A DNA stretch of 64,000 bases from CAIYRG01 sp964446945 (GTDB taxonomy: Bacteria > Pseudomonadota > Alphaproteobacteria > Micropepsales > Micropepsaceae), in NCBI GenBank assembly GCA_964446945.1, contig CAYUQO010000011.1:1-64000 (forward strand), given 5' to 3'. Every line of letters begins with the position of its first letter. Position 1 is the stretch's first letter. A program made the translations under genes and the position numbers. The notes below the pieces were generated by a model. It searched no databases, was not told the DNA's origin, and saw only the letters and a list, made by a program, of their open reading frames with translations. Positions 23,584 through 32,048 of this stretch are shown piece after piece.

Positions 23584-24549
23584 TCAAAACACCAGCAAAT
23601 CGTCCAATGATTCTCCGGAATGCAGTCTTGCTATGCAGTCCGCAACAAGGCCGGAGATCGGCAGGACCATGAGTTTGCCCGAACGCATTTCAGTCGTCAC
23701 TGGAACGCTGTTGGTGACAACAAATTCGTCGATTACGGTGTCACGCAGAACTTCCGCCGAACCTGGCATGAAAAGCCCATGGGTCGTCATTGCAATCACC
23801 CGCGCGGCGCCCGCATTGCGAACCTCATGAGCGGCGCGGAGCAAGGTGTGGCCGGTACTGATCAGGTCGTCGATGATCAGCGCGGTTCTGCCGGCCACAT
23901 CCCCGGCAAAAATGTCGCCGGACACAACACCTCCGCTGCGATGCTTGTCAACGAAGCCCTTGGTCACGGGAAACCCGCGGGCAGTCTCCAGCGCCTCGCG
24001 GAATATTTCGGCCCTTTTGATCCCACCGGGATCGGGCGAGACAACGCACAGCCTGTCTTCAGCCAGCCCTTTGGCGTGCTCCACAAACAGCGGCGCGGCG
24101 GTCAGCGAAATTTTCCGGCAACGAAAAGCATTGTCAAATGCAGCCGGATTGTGCACTTCCATGGTTACAATCACGTCTGCTCCGGCGGATTCGAACAGAT
24201 TGGCCACGTATCGGCTTGTAACTGGATCCCCCGGTTTGGTGCGCCGGTCCTTGCGCGCATAACATAGATACGGGCAAACGGCCGTGACCCGTGCGGCACC
24301 CGCGTCCTTCAACGCGCCAATGAAAAACAACAACCGGCAGAGCTTGTCATTCGGGCTTTCATGCGCGTCGCCATGCAGACTTTGCAGCACGTAAACATCT
24401 GCGCCCTGCACGTTTTCGAGCGGCCGGCTCTTATGCTCGCCATCTTCGAAATTGCGTTCCTCGTGGCGCGCGAGATCCAACCCAAGCGCGCCGGCGACTT
24501 CACCGCCCAGCTTCGCGCTGGCGGTCAATGCGAAAAGCTTCATACCCAT
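23584..24549 (-). CDS. prs: Ribose-phosphate pyrophosphokinase (PRPP synthase)
   Basis: A 321-aa enzyme converting ribose 5-phosphate and ATP into PRPP and AMP. Seen: LARHEERNFEDGEHKSRPLENVQGADVYVLQSL, the ATP/Mg-binding stretch YLCYARKDRRTKPGDPVTSRYVANLFE, EVHNPAAF, and the PRPP-binding loop IIDDLISTGHTL. It resembles the shorter, second PRPP synthases found in proteobacterial stress clusters more than housekeeping PrsA. ATG 24549 follows GGGAAAG and lies 61.5 nt from the centre of the box at 24604-24617. It is divergent from an operon encoding a UbiA enzyme of the family that uses PRPP as donor, suggesting a dedicated supply (inference). Confidence 0.92.
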   Translation of the reverse strand: MGMKLFALTASAKLGGEVAGALGLDLARHEERNFEDGEHKSRPLENVQGADVYVLQSLHGDAHESPNDKLCRLLFFIGALKDAGAARVTAVCPYLCYARKDRRTKPGDPVTSRYVANLFESAGADVIVTMEVHNPAAFDNAFRCRKISLTAAPLFVEHAKGLAEDRLCVVSPDPGGIKRAEIFREALETARGFPVTKGFVDKHRSGGVVSGDIFAGDVAGRTALIIDDLISTGHTLLRAAHEVRNAGAARVIAMTTHGLFMPGSAEVLRDTVIDEFVVTNSVPVTTEMRSGKLMVLPISGLVADCIARLHSGESLDDLLVF

Positions 24550-24603
24550 GACTTTCCCGGACACCTGTCGCGCGGACTATGGACGCAAAGCAGGACTGTT
24601 CGC

Positions 24604-24617
24604 GTGATCCATATCAA
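24604..24617 (-). promoter_or_regulatory. FNR/FixK box upstream of the PRPP synthase gene
   Basis: GTGATCCATATCAA, one mismatch. Centre 24610.5 is 61.5 nt from ATG 24549. Confidence 0.7.
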
Positions 24618-24705
24618 GGAACCCCCGCTCTTCCCTGGCGCCCGCGACGACGGCGGTCCCGAATTTGACCCGGGGAGAACGAGCACGTTTCACGCAAGTA
24701 ATTGA

Positions 24706-24719
24706 CTGACGTGGATCAA
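24706..24719 (+). promoter_or_regulatory. FNR/FixK-like box upstream of the epimerase-UbiA operon
   Basis: CTGACGTGGATCAA, one mismatch in the outer half-site. Centre 24712.5 is 70.5 nt from ATG 24783. Confidence 0.6.
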
Positions 24720-24782
24720 AGCCCGCGCGCAGGCAGTGGACTAAACATACCTTCACGTCGAAATTCTGGTCCAGGGTCGGGC

Positions 24783-25856
24783 ATGCCGCCACGCCGCTTC
24801 GCGGAAAATAGCAGAAACCCGATGCGCTTCCTGATCACCGGCGGCGCCGGGTTCCTTGGTGTCAATCTGGTCCGGAATCTGCTGCAAAGTGGCCACCAGA
24901 TACGCTCGCTCGACATTGCCCCTTTTGATTATCCGGAAAAATCCCAGGTCGATGCCATTGACGGCGATATTCGCGATCCGGGTACAGTAGATAGGGCAAT
25001 TTCGGGAGCAGACGTCGTCGTGCACTGCGCCGCCGCGCTTCCTCTTTGCGGCCGCAAGGACATCTTTTCGACCGAGGTCGATGGCACCCGCGTTCTTCTG
25101 GAAGGCGCTTTAGCCCACAACGTCGGACGTTTCATTTTCATCTCGTCGACCGCTGTTTACGGCATTCCCAATCATCATCCGATCTGCGAGTACGACGCGC
25201 TTCACGGCATCGGGCCCTATGGCGAAGCCAAAATCAGGGCGGAAGAAGTTTGCCGCGATTATCGCAGCAGAGGCCTGTGTATTTCGATACTTCGTCCAAA
25301 GACGTTCATCGGTCCGGAGCGGCTTGGCGTATTTGAACTTCTATATTCATGGGCCTGTGAGGGACGAAATTTTCCTGTGATCGGCAACGGGAACAATCAC
25401 TACCAGCTTCTTGATGTCGAGGATCTGTGCCAGGCCATCCAGCTCTGCGCGACGCGCGATCCGAAGCTCGTCAATGATGACTTTAATGTCGGCGCAAAGC
25501 AGTTCGGGACGCTACGGCAGGAATTTCAGGCCGTGCTCGATCATGCCGGTTACGGGAAGCGGGTCATCGGCTTTCCAGCATGGCCGGCGACCATGGCGCT
25601 GCGCTTTCTACGCTTTATTGGCGCTTCCCCGCTTTATCCGTGGATCTACGACACGATGACGAAAGAAAGCGTCGTGTCGATCGAGCGAATTGAACAGCAG
25701 CTTGGTTTTGCGCCGCTCTATTCGAGCAGCCAGGCGTTGACCCGCAATTATGACTGGTACGTGGCGAACCGGCCGATGTTCCGGGGCAAGACCGGCATGA
25801 CACATCGACTGCCGTGGAATCCGGGAGTACTCCGCTTTGTCCGCTATGTCTTCTGA
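24783..25856 (+). CDS. NAD-dependent epimerase/dehydratase (extended SDR)
   Basis: A 357-aa extended SDR. The Rossmann motif TGGAGFLG lies near 18-25, followed by DIRD, SSTAVYG (about 121-127) and Y-G-E-A-K (YGEAK, catalytic Tyr and Lys, about 145-149), then ILRPKTFIGP. Such enzymes act on nucleotide- or lipid-linked sugars. The gene overlaps a UbiA-type prenyltransferase gene, so a pentose or related lipid-linked sugar is a candidate substrate, by analogy with DprE2 in mycobacteria; the sequence does not settle this. ATG 24783 has AGGG upstream; ATG 24822, right before FLITGGAGF, is possible but lacks a ribosome site. First gene of a four-gene overlapping operon. Confidence 0.85.
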   Translation: MPPRRFAENSRNPMRFLITGGAGFLGVNLVRNLLQSGHQIRSLDIAPFDYPEKSQVDAIDGDIRDPGTVDRAISGADVVVHCAAALPLCGRKDIFSTEVDGTRVLLEGALAHNVGRFIFISSTAVYGIPNHHPICEYDALHGIGPYGEAKIRAEEVCRDYRSRGLCISILRPKTFIGPERLGVFELLYSWACEGRNFPVIGNGNNHYQLLDVEDLCQAIQLCATRDPKLVNDDFNVGAKQFGTLRQEFQAVLDHAGYGKRVIGFPAWPATMALRFLRFIGASPLYPWIYDTMTKESVVSIERIEQQLGFAPLYSSSQALTRNYDWYVANRPMFRGKTGMTHRLPWNPGVLRFVRYVF

Positions 25857-27309
25857 ATCCGCTATGGCTTCGGCCGTTCTGGAGAGACCGGATTCAGCTT
25901 CCGCGCAGGGCGCAAAAAGACGCCCGGAACCTCCGCTCGTGGTCGATCTTGATGGGACATTGATCCACTCCGATCTGCTCGTTGAATCCCTGCTGCTGCT
26001 TGCAAAGCAAAAGCCGCTGCAATTGCTCGCCTCCATATCCTGGCTTTCGCAAGGGCGAGCCGGTTTCAAGCATCGCCTGGCGCAGGAAGCCGAACCGGAT
26101 GTCGGAACGCTACCTTACGACGAAGCATTGATCGCGTTTCTCCGAAGCGAAAAGGAAAAGGGACGCAAGATCGTGCTTGCCACCGGAGCCGATGGAGACC
26201 TGGCCAGGAAAGTCGCGGACTATCTCGGAGTGTTCGATCGCGTCCTCGCCAGCAACGGCGTAGTCAATCTGTCAGGCGCCGCGAAGCGGGACAGGCTCAT
26301 CGGCGAATACCAGCTTCAGGGGTTTGACTATATCGGGGATGGAAGGCGCGACAGCACCGTGCGCGCGGCTGCCAGAATCGCCGTTTCGCCCGGCGACGGT
26401 CAAGCCAACGGATCAGCGCACGTCATCCACACGGAAGGACGCTACGCATTGCTGCGGGCGCTCCGGCCGCAACAATGGCTAAAGAACCTGCTGCTGTTCA
26501 TGCCATTGATTCTTGCGCACCGGCTCGGTGACATGGACCTGCTGTTGCGCGCTATTGTCGCCTTCGCGGCGTTCAGTCTGTGCGCCTCGGGCGGGTACCT
26601 GTTCAATGACCTGCTGGATCTTCCCGGCGACAGGCATCACCCGCACAAGAAATCCCGGCCATTGGCAGCGGGCGAGCTCCAGCCGATGCACGCCATTGTG
26701 CTGATGCTCGCGCTTTCCGCGGCCGGCGTCGCACTCGCGCTGCTTCTTCCCGGCAAGTTTTTCATTGCACTCGCGACCTACTACGCCACGACCCTGACCT
26801 ATTCACTTCGCCTGAAGGACGTCATCGTTCTCGACGTCTGGGTTCTTGCCGGCCTTTACACATTGCGGGCACTTGCGGGCGCGCTGGCGATTGGAGTTTC
26901 GCTGTCGCCCTGGATTCTCGCTTTCCTCATTTTCCTGTTCTTCAGCCTCGCGCTGGTCAAGCGCTACGCGGAACTCATGACAATGCATGTCGTCGACGGG
27001 GCCCGCACACATGCGCGCGCTTACCTGTTTGAAGATCGGGAATTGCTCGGCGGTCTTGGTGCGGCCAGCGGGATCGCCGCCGTCCTCGCTCTCGGAATCC
27101 ACATTGCAGGCCGCAACGCCGGCGCAGACTGGCTCCAACTCGCCTGGGCGGATTGTGCGCTGCTGCTTTACGCAGTCGCCTATCTCTGGCTCATGTCGCA
27201 TCGCGGCCGCATTGTCGACGACCCGCTCGCATTTGCGCTGAATGACAGGACCTCTCGCGTTCTCATCATCTTGCTGGCAGGCATCTTCATCGCGACGGTG
27301 CAGCCATGA
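25846..27309 (+). CDS. HAD phosphatase-UbiA prenyltransferase fusion (DPPR-synthase-like)
   Basis: A 487-aa two-domain protein. Residues about 30-185 are a HAD-type phosphatase with nucleophile motif DLDGT (34-38), T113GAD and IGDGRRD. From about 200 to the end it is a polytopic UbiA-family prenyltransferase: RPQQWLKNLLLFMPL, NDLLD at 254-258 followed by PGDRHHPHKKSRPLAAG, and a second acidic loop KRYAELMTM ... DGARTHARAYLFEDRELLG. The UbiA part is of the decaprenyl-phosphate 5-phosphoribosyltransferase kind (Rv3806c, NoeC), which joins PRPP to polyprenyl phosphate. The HAD part could remove the 5-phosphate. The start overlaps the epimerase gene by 11 nt (TTG 25837 is an alternative). Confidence 0.87.
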   Translation: MSSESAMASAVLERPDSASAQGAKRRPEPPLVVDLDGTLIHSDLLVESLLLLAKQKPLQLLASISWLSQGRAGFKHRLAQEAEPDVGTLPYDEALIAFLRSEKEKGRKIVLATGADGDLARKVADYLGVFDRVLASNGVVNLSGAAKRDRLIGEYQLQGFDYIGDGRRDSTVRAAARIAVSPGDGQANGSAHVIHTEGRYALLRALRPQQWLKNLLLFMPLILAHRLGDMDLLLRAIVAFAAFSLCASGGYLFNDLLDLPGDRHHPHKKSRPLAAGELQPMHAIVLMLALSAAGVALALLLPGKFFIALATYYATTLTYSLRLKDVIVLDVWVLAGLYTLRALAGALAIGVSLSPWILAFLIFLFFSLALVKRYAELMTMHVVDGARTHARAYLFEDRELLGGLGAASGIAAVLALGIHIAGRNAGADWLQLAWADCALLLYAVAYLWLMSHRGRIVDDPLAFALNDRTSRVLIILLAGIFIATVQP

Positions 27310-29075
27310 CGCCAATCTCTCGACTCATGCTGATTTCGTTGCTGCTGCCAATATATCTGTTGCTTGCCGCTCACCCAGGCACAGGCGCCGGCGGTTTTGA
27401 ATTAGACGCCGCACGGCGCAGGCAATATGACGCCATTGCGCCGAAGACCATCATCGAGCTGCAGCCGTTTCGCCAGACGGAAAAGGCGATTTTGCGGGAC
27501 ACAGATGGGCGGCAGCTCACGGCGACGCTGATCGATCTCAATCCCAATTTTCATGTCTGGTATCTGCTGACACTTGATTGGGGCACCACACGGCCCGCCA
27601 GCTATCACCTGGAAAATCCCAATGCTTCCGGTCAGACGCTGCACCTCTTCCGCGATCGCCTGGTCGTGTCGAGCCCGGACAAAAACGCTCTTTGCGATCT
27701 GGCTCTCACCGCCGGCAGCGGACTCGGGCAGACGCGTGCGACGACGCTGCCTTACGCACCTCTCTGCGATGGTCTGATCTATTTGCGCAACCCGGTCGCC
27801 GGACATCAGACAAGGCTTGAGCAGGTCACCGATTTCCTGAGAGACCACGTCTGGAGTGGAGACACGATTGTCGGCTTCGTGCGCGGAAGCATCTATCGCG
27901 ATGCATTCCGCGAAGCAGCAAATGCCAGCCCGATCGCACAATCATCCCTGAATGCACCCGCCCAATCCGGACCGCTGCCGGCTTCGCTGAATTCGTCCGG
28001 CACGGGTATGGCGCTCGCCTCGCGCAGCCTTGGCATCGACGTAGCAGGAGGAGCGCCAGGCCAGTTGGAGACCGGCCGCTGGTATGCCGCGCGCAATGTC
28101 CCTGGCGTTTATGTCACCGCCATCCAGCCTCGCGCCATCAGCGACAAGATTCTGAACCGAAATGTGAAATCCGTTGCGCGACTGGATTCGGTCGAAGCCT
28201 CCGCGCTCGATTATCTCGTGGCTTTCGATCTTTCGCAGTTCCATCTCGGTTTTGTGCTCGGAACCGACCATCCGCGGCTCGGCTGGTCAGCTCGCGTTTC
28301 TGGCAGTGCGCGGAACGACAATCTTCCCGGCCCTGACGGAATCGCGGACGCCAATCCTCTGGTGCGAACCGGAATGCTTGACCCGGCTCTGACCGCGCGG
28401 ATCGCCGCGACTTTTACCGGAGGCTTCAAGCGCGAGCACGGCGGATTCAAATATGGCGAACTCGCGGCCCGCAACGCAGGTTCGCATTACGGCTTTATTG
28501 AGCAGGGCGTGATCTTCAGCAAACTGCAACCCGGCCTCGCGACACTCTATGCGACCGGCGATGGCGCCGTGCAGATGAAGACCTGGTCGGAAGAAGACAA
28601 TCTCATTCTCGGCCACATTCGCTTCGCGCGTCAGAACGGCGTAGCGCTTGTCGAACCTGATCCTGCATCCGGTGTGCCCGCACCGGGACGCCTCGTGTCC
28701 AATTGGGGTGCCGGCAATTGGTCGGGCTCAGCGGATGAGAAGCTCCGTACGTTGCGCGCAGGCGCTTGCCTTCAGGAATCGGGCAATCAGCGGTTCCTTG
28801 TGTATGGCTGGTTCTCGACCGCGACACCCTCGGCAATGTCCGATGTCTTCCTCGCTTACCATTGCCGCTACGCCATGCTGCTCGACATTAACGCATTGGA
28901 GCACACCTATCTCGCGGTCTATGGCCGCCGCGGCGACAAACTTTCCGTCGAGCATCTCGCCACCGGCATGAGCGAACTCGACAAGGTTGCGAAGGGTGAA
29001 TTCGAGCCCCGATTCCTCGCCTTTCCCGACAATCGCGATTTCTTCTACCTCACACGAAAACGGAGCGGATCATGA
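27306..29075 (+). CDS. Exported protein of unknown function (589 aa)
   Basis: A secreted or periplasmic protein with a signal peptide (1-27, MTPISRLMLISLLLPIYLLLAAHPGTG). No domain is certain. The C-terminal third (FTGGFKREHGGFKYGELA, ATLYATGDGAVQMKTW, and SDVFLAYHCRYAMLLDINALEHTYLAVYG) loosely recalls the phosphodiester glycosidase (NAGPA) fold, in which a similar LD-x-N/G segment precedes a conserved turn; this is a guess. A Ser/Ala/Gly/Pro-rich linker near 200-240 separates two parts. It overlaps both neighbours by ATGA, so it is tightly coupled to the HAD-UbiA gene and to the SUMF-domain gene. I take it as a candidate extracytoplasmic component acting on the lipid-linked product. Confidence 0.72.
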   Translation: MTPISRLMLISLLLPIYLLLAAHPGTGAGGFELDAARRRQYDAIAPKTIIELQPFRQTEKAILRDTDGRQLTATLIDLNPNFHVWYLLTLDWGTTRPASYHLENPNASGQTLHLFRDRLVVSSPDKNALCDLALTAGSGLGQTRATTLPYAPLCDGLIYLRNPVAGHQTRLEQVTDFLRDHVWSGDTIVGFVRGSIYRDAFREAANASPIAQSSLNAPAQSGPLPASLNSSGTGMALASRSLGIDVAGGAPGQLETGRWYAARNVPGVYVTAIQPRAISDKILNRNVKSVARLDSVEASALDYLVAFDLSQFHLGFVLGTDHPRLGWSARVSGSARNDNLPGPDGIADANPLVRTGMLDPALTARIAATFTGGFKREHGGFKYGELAARNAGSHYGFIEQGVIFSKLQPGLATLYATGDGAVQMKTWSEEDNLILGHIRFARQNGVALVEPDPASGVPAPGRLVSNWGAGNWSGSADEKLRTLRAGACLQESGNQRFLVYGWFSTATPSAMSDVFLAYHCRYAMLLDINALEHTYLAVYGRRGDKLSVEHLATGMSELDKVAKGEFEPRFLAFPDNRDFFYLTRKRSGS

Positions 29076-30094
29076 GATTGCGGTCTGTGATTTTCGTCGC
29101 AGTTTTTCTCGGCCTCGGTGCTGCTGCGGCCGGCATCGCCATTGCTGTCGAGCAGACAGCTTTACAGGCACAGAATGAAAAACTGTTTCGGCATATGTCG
29201 GAAGCATTGGGCCTCACTCCGGAACAGATGAGCCAGGTTCGGGCGATTTTCGCACGTTCCGGCTATATGGGTCAGGGCAATCCGGCGATCACGGTTCATC
29301 CGGTGACGACCGCGCAGTGCGAAGCAAATCTCGCACAAAGATCGATTGTCTATGCCAATCCGCAATTCGAAAAAATCTGCGGCGCAAAATATATGGTGCC
29401 GCTCTACGACCCCGCGACCCAGAAACCGGAAGATGCAACGGTCTGCATCGATCAATTCGAATTTCCCAACATACCCTGTGAATACCCCGTTGTATGGACC
29501 AAGGCGCGCGAAGCTGCTGAAACCTGCGAGGCGGAAGGCAAACGCATTTGCGACGCGCACGAATGGGAAGGGGCTTGCGCGGGCGACCTGGAGCCGCCCG
29601 ATTACGATTTCGCTCTCGCGAAAGGGGTCGCGCCGAACACTGCTGTCGAACGCATGCGCGCGGAACATAACCGCCAGGACGGACCGCAAAAGAGCTGGAG
29701 CTACGGGCCCGAATACCGGACCGGCATATGCGCCACGGGAAGTCAGAAGAGTCCGGACTGCCCGGGCGGCAGTTGGTCAAAATGCGGATCCAACACTTAT
29801 CCAGCCGGCAATTTTCCCGATTGTCACAGTCCTCTTGGCGCCTATGACGTCAACGGCAATGCTGCGGAGCACATGAATTTGCCGCTCAGTCCGGACGAGA
29901 TGGCAAGCCGCGGCAGCAAGACCCTGGGCTATACCGAGATGAAAGGCAGCTGGTTTGTCTTCGACAGAATCCGTGCCCACGAAGATTGGTGCCGTTGGCG
30001 CGCACCCTTCTGGCATGGCAGCCGTATCATGGACCCCGCCAGCCACGCCAACTATCATCTTGGCTTCCGCTGCTGCAAAACGCTGGACAGATAA
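29072..30094 (+). CDS. Exported SUMF/formylglycine-generating-enzyme-domain protein
   Basis: A 340-aa protein with an N-terminal signal or anchor (1-27). The region about 120-338 has SUMF/FGE-sulfatase features: VCIDQFEFPNIPCEYPVVW, EGKRICDAHEWEGACAGD, GAYDVNGNAAEHMNL, EMKGSWFVFDR, HEDWCRWRAPFWHG and the terminal YHLGFRCCK. It is rich in cysteine, consistent with export. True FGE oxidises a sulfatase cysteine with two active-site cysteines; many SUMF-domain proteins have other or structural roles, and no sulfatase gene is present. ATGA overlap with the preceding gene makes it the last of the four-gene operon. Confidence 0.82.
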   Translation: MRLRSVIFVAVFLGLGAAAAGIAIAVEQTALQAQNEKLFRHMSEALGLTPEQMSQVRAIFARSGYMGQGNPAITVHPVTTAQCEANLAQRSIVYANPQFEKICGAKYMVPLYDPATQKPEDATVCIDQFEFPNIPCEYPVVWTKAREAAETCEAEGKRICDAHEWEGACAGDLEPPDYDFALAKGVAPNTAVERMRAEHNRQDGPQKSWSYGPEYRTGICATGSQKSPDCPGGSWSKCGSNTYPAGNFPDCHSPLGAYDVNGNAAEHMNLPLSPDEMASRGSKTLGYTEMKGSWFVFDRIRAHEDWCRWRAPFWHGSRIMDPASHANYHLGFRCCKTLDR

Positions 30095-30097
30095 ATC

Positions 30098-31057
30098 CTA
30101 ACGCGCAACAGCATTGCGCGCGCGAGGCGCATCAGGCCCGCGATTGACGGCGGGCTGGATTGTCACGTCACCTGGGTTCGTGCGCGACAGGTTTGAGATC
30201 AGCGCGTCGAGGTTTGGAATTGGCCCTTCCGAATTGACGACACGCGCCAGTCGCGCGTCCTGCAGGATGTCCAACAACGATCGCTGTTCCGAACCGACAT
30301 AGGCGACTGCGCTGACAAGCCTCACACCATGACTGTAATCCGCATAGTTTTCGCCGTGGAACGTGCTCAGCGGCTGAATCGGCTTTCCGTCTTCCAGATG
30401 CCAGCCGTAGATGGCGACACGTCCGGGATTGGCACGCAACCGGTTTGTGATCACGAGATCCTTCTTCTGACCGGCCAGAAGCATCCCCGGCGTGAGACCG
30501 TCCATCATGCCTTCCTGCCGGACCAGCCGGTCGTGCATGACGAAATAATCGGTGGAACGCATCTGCGGCCCGGCGGGCAACGGCTCAGGGGCGATGCGAA
30601 GATCTGCCTCGGTGTAGATCGCATCGACGATTTTCGTTGTGGGGAGCACAAACCCAAACTGTCTGGCCACCGCCATGGCCGCGCGCAGGCCCATGGGTAC
30701 ACGGACGAAATCGTCGTCCGACCCGATCGCCAGATAATCCGGCATGACGCAGACAGTAACCTTGACCACATTTGCGCCGGCGTCCGGTGCCTGCAGCACA
30801 ACCGGCTTCAGGCGCCGCAGGAACTGCGGAATATCCCCGGTCACCAGGATCGGTTCGAGCACCGCATCCCGCTCCGTCCCACTCAACGCCTGGACTCTGC
30901 GCGCAAACGCGCTGCCCGAGATCGCATCCTGCGAACGGGACGGTATCGCGCTGCTGAGGCTGGCCGAACAGTCGAAGTCCGGCTTTTGCGCATTTGCTAC
31001 GGACGGCAGCGCCAGGCCGATAAGCGCAAACAGTGCGGTCCACTTAACTGCTTTCAT
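30098..31057 (-). CDS. Exported protein of unknown function (319 aa)
   Basis: A periplasmic protein: signal peptide MKAVKWTALFALIGLALPSVANA, mature part with two cysteines. Segments such as RRLKPVVLQAPDAG, CVMPDYLAIGSDDDFVRVPM, FGFVLPTTKIVDAIYTEADL and IYGWHLEDGKPIQPLSTFHGENYADYSHGVRLVS are well formed, and the last one looks like a conserved active or binding site (H and Y rich). I do not recognise the family. It is convergent with the FGE-like gene, 3 nt between stops. The ATG at 31057 gives a normal signal peptide; the frame is open to 31084. No box in a suitable position. Confidence 0.7.
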   Translation of the reverse strand: MKAVKWTALFALIGLALPSVANAQKPDFDCSASLSSAIPSRSQDAISGSAFARRVQALSGTERDAVLEPILVTGDIPQFLRRLKPVVLQAPDAGANVVKVTVCVMPDYLAIGSDDDFVRVPMGLRAAMAVARQFGFVLPTTKIVDAIYTEADLRIAPEPLPAGPQMRSTDYFVMHDRLVRQEGMMDGLTPGMLLAGQKKDLVITNRLRANPGRVAIYGWHLEDGKPIQPLSTFHGENYADYSHGVRLVSAVAYVGSEQRSLLDILQDARLARVVNSEGPIPNLDALISNLSRTNPGDVTIQPAVNRGPDAPRARNAVAR

Positions 31058-31213
31058 CAATGATCTTTCGCATCCATTTCTCATGCACGTATATGGAAAG
31101 CCTCATGCGATTGCGCAACCCTACCACAACCCACTGATGCAGATGGCAAAATTGCGCATCCGCGACAATTATGCGGGCTGACATCCAAAGTCGCTCCGGC
31201 ACAACTCGCCTGC

Positions 31214-31227
31214 ATGACATGGATCAA
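31214..31227 (+). promoter_or_regulatory. FNR/FixK-like box upstream of the second CheB-type gene
   Basis: ATGACATGGATCAA, one mismatch. Centre 31220.5 is 86.5 nt from GTG 31307. Confidence 0.55.
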
Positions 31228-31306
31228 AGAACCGAAGCCCGCAATCGTTAGCCTGTAATTGGGTGGCGGAAAGTTTGTGCAGCGCCGAAATAGGAAACGG
31301 ATTCAC

Positions 31307-31948
31307 GTGTCGGCTGAACGTCAAATGGACATTTTGGCCATCGGAGCTTCAGCTGGTGGCATCGAGGCCCTCATTGCTTTGCTGAAAGCATTGCCCCGTA
31401 ACCTGCCGGCGACGGTCCTCGTGGTAGTCCACAGGGCACCCGGCAAAGCCAGCCTGCTCCCCCAGATTCTGGCCCGCGCGACAGGACATCGTGTTGTCGT
31501 GGCCCAGGACGGTGAGGAATTGCGGAATGGCACCCGCTATATCGGAATGCCGGATCGACACCTGATGATGGGAAACGATCATCGCCTGTATCTTTTCCCC
31601 GATGGAATTTATCGTGGACGCAATATTGATGCACTGTTCAGCTCGCTCGCGCATCATGCCGGGAAGCGCACAATAGGCGTCATTCTCTCCGGATTGTTGA
31701 AGGATGGTACTGACGGGTTGCGCGAGATCAAGCAAGCGGGCGGTATCGCGCTGGTCCAGAATCCCGAAGAAACAATGTTCTCCGATATGCCCAAAAACGC
31801 AATTATTTATGACGGTCCCGTCGATTTTGTCGGATCAGTACAGAATTTGGCGGACGAGATTTGCCGCCGCACCAGCCACACCCCGGGTGAAACGGGTCGC
31901 ACAATGCGCATGTCGGGTAGCCCGCTCCACACCCGCTCGATTCTTTGA
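31307..31948 (+). CDS. Stand-alone CheB-type methylesterase domain protein
   Basis: A 213-aa protein that is only a CheB catalytic domain: Ser15 (GASAGG), His42 (VVVHRAPGK) and Asp133 (GLLKDGTDG) form the expected triad, with GMPDRHLMMGNDH and the family end motif. No receiver domain, no CheR or receptors nearby. Compared with the protein at 17885-18892 it lacks the C-terminal Cys part. The GTG at 31307 is preferred: AGGAAACGGATTCAC precedes it, nearly the same leader as before ATG 19371. An ATG at 31325 is an alternative. Low-oxygen control by the box at 31214 is plausible. Confidence 0.83.
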   Translation: MSAERQMDILAIGASAGGIEALIALLKALPRNLPATVLVVVHRAPGKASLLPQILARATGHRVVVAQDGEELRNGTRYIGMPDRHLMMGNDHRLYLFPDGIYRGRNIDALFSSLAHHAGKRTIGVILSGLLKDGTDGLREIKQAGGIALVQNPEETMFSDMPKNAIIYDGPVDFVGSVQNLADEICRRTSHTPGETGRTMRMSGSPLHTRSIL

Positions 31949-32048
31949 CCTCAATAAATCGTCGAATCATCGAACTCTGGCGCGATGCGCATTTGGTTTT
32001 TCGCCTGAACCGCCATGAAATCGTTGACCGGCAATTTCGATCTTCAAG

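Noticed and set aside
29072..30094. True formylglycine-generating enzyme activity
   Set aside because: No sulfatase gene is present and I cannot identify the catalytic cysteine pair with confidence, so I keep only the domain-level call.
31950..32048. TTGACCGGC near the end of glgP as another FixK box
   Set aside because: The second half-site is missing and the position is after stop codons of convergent genes.
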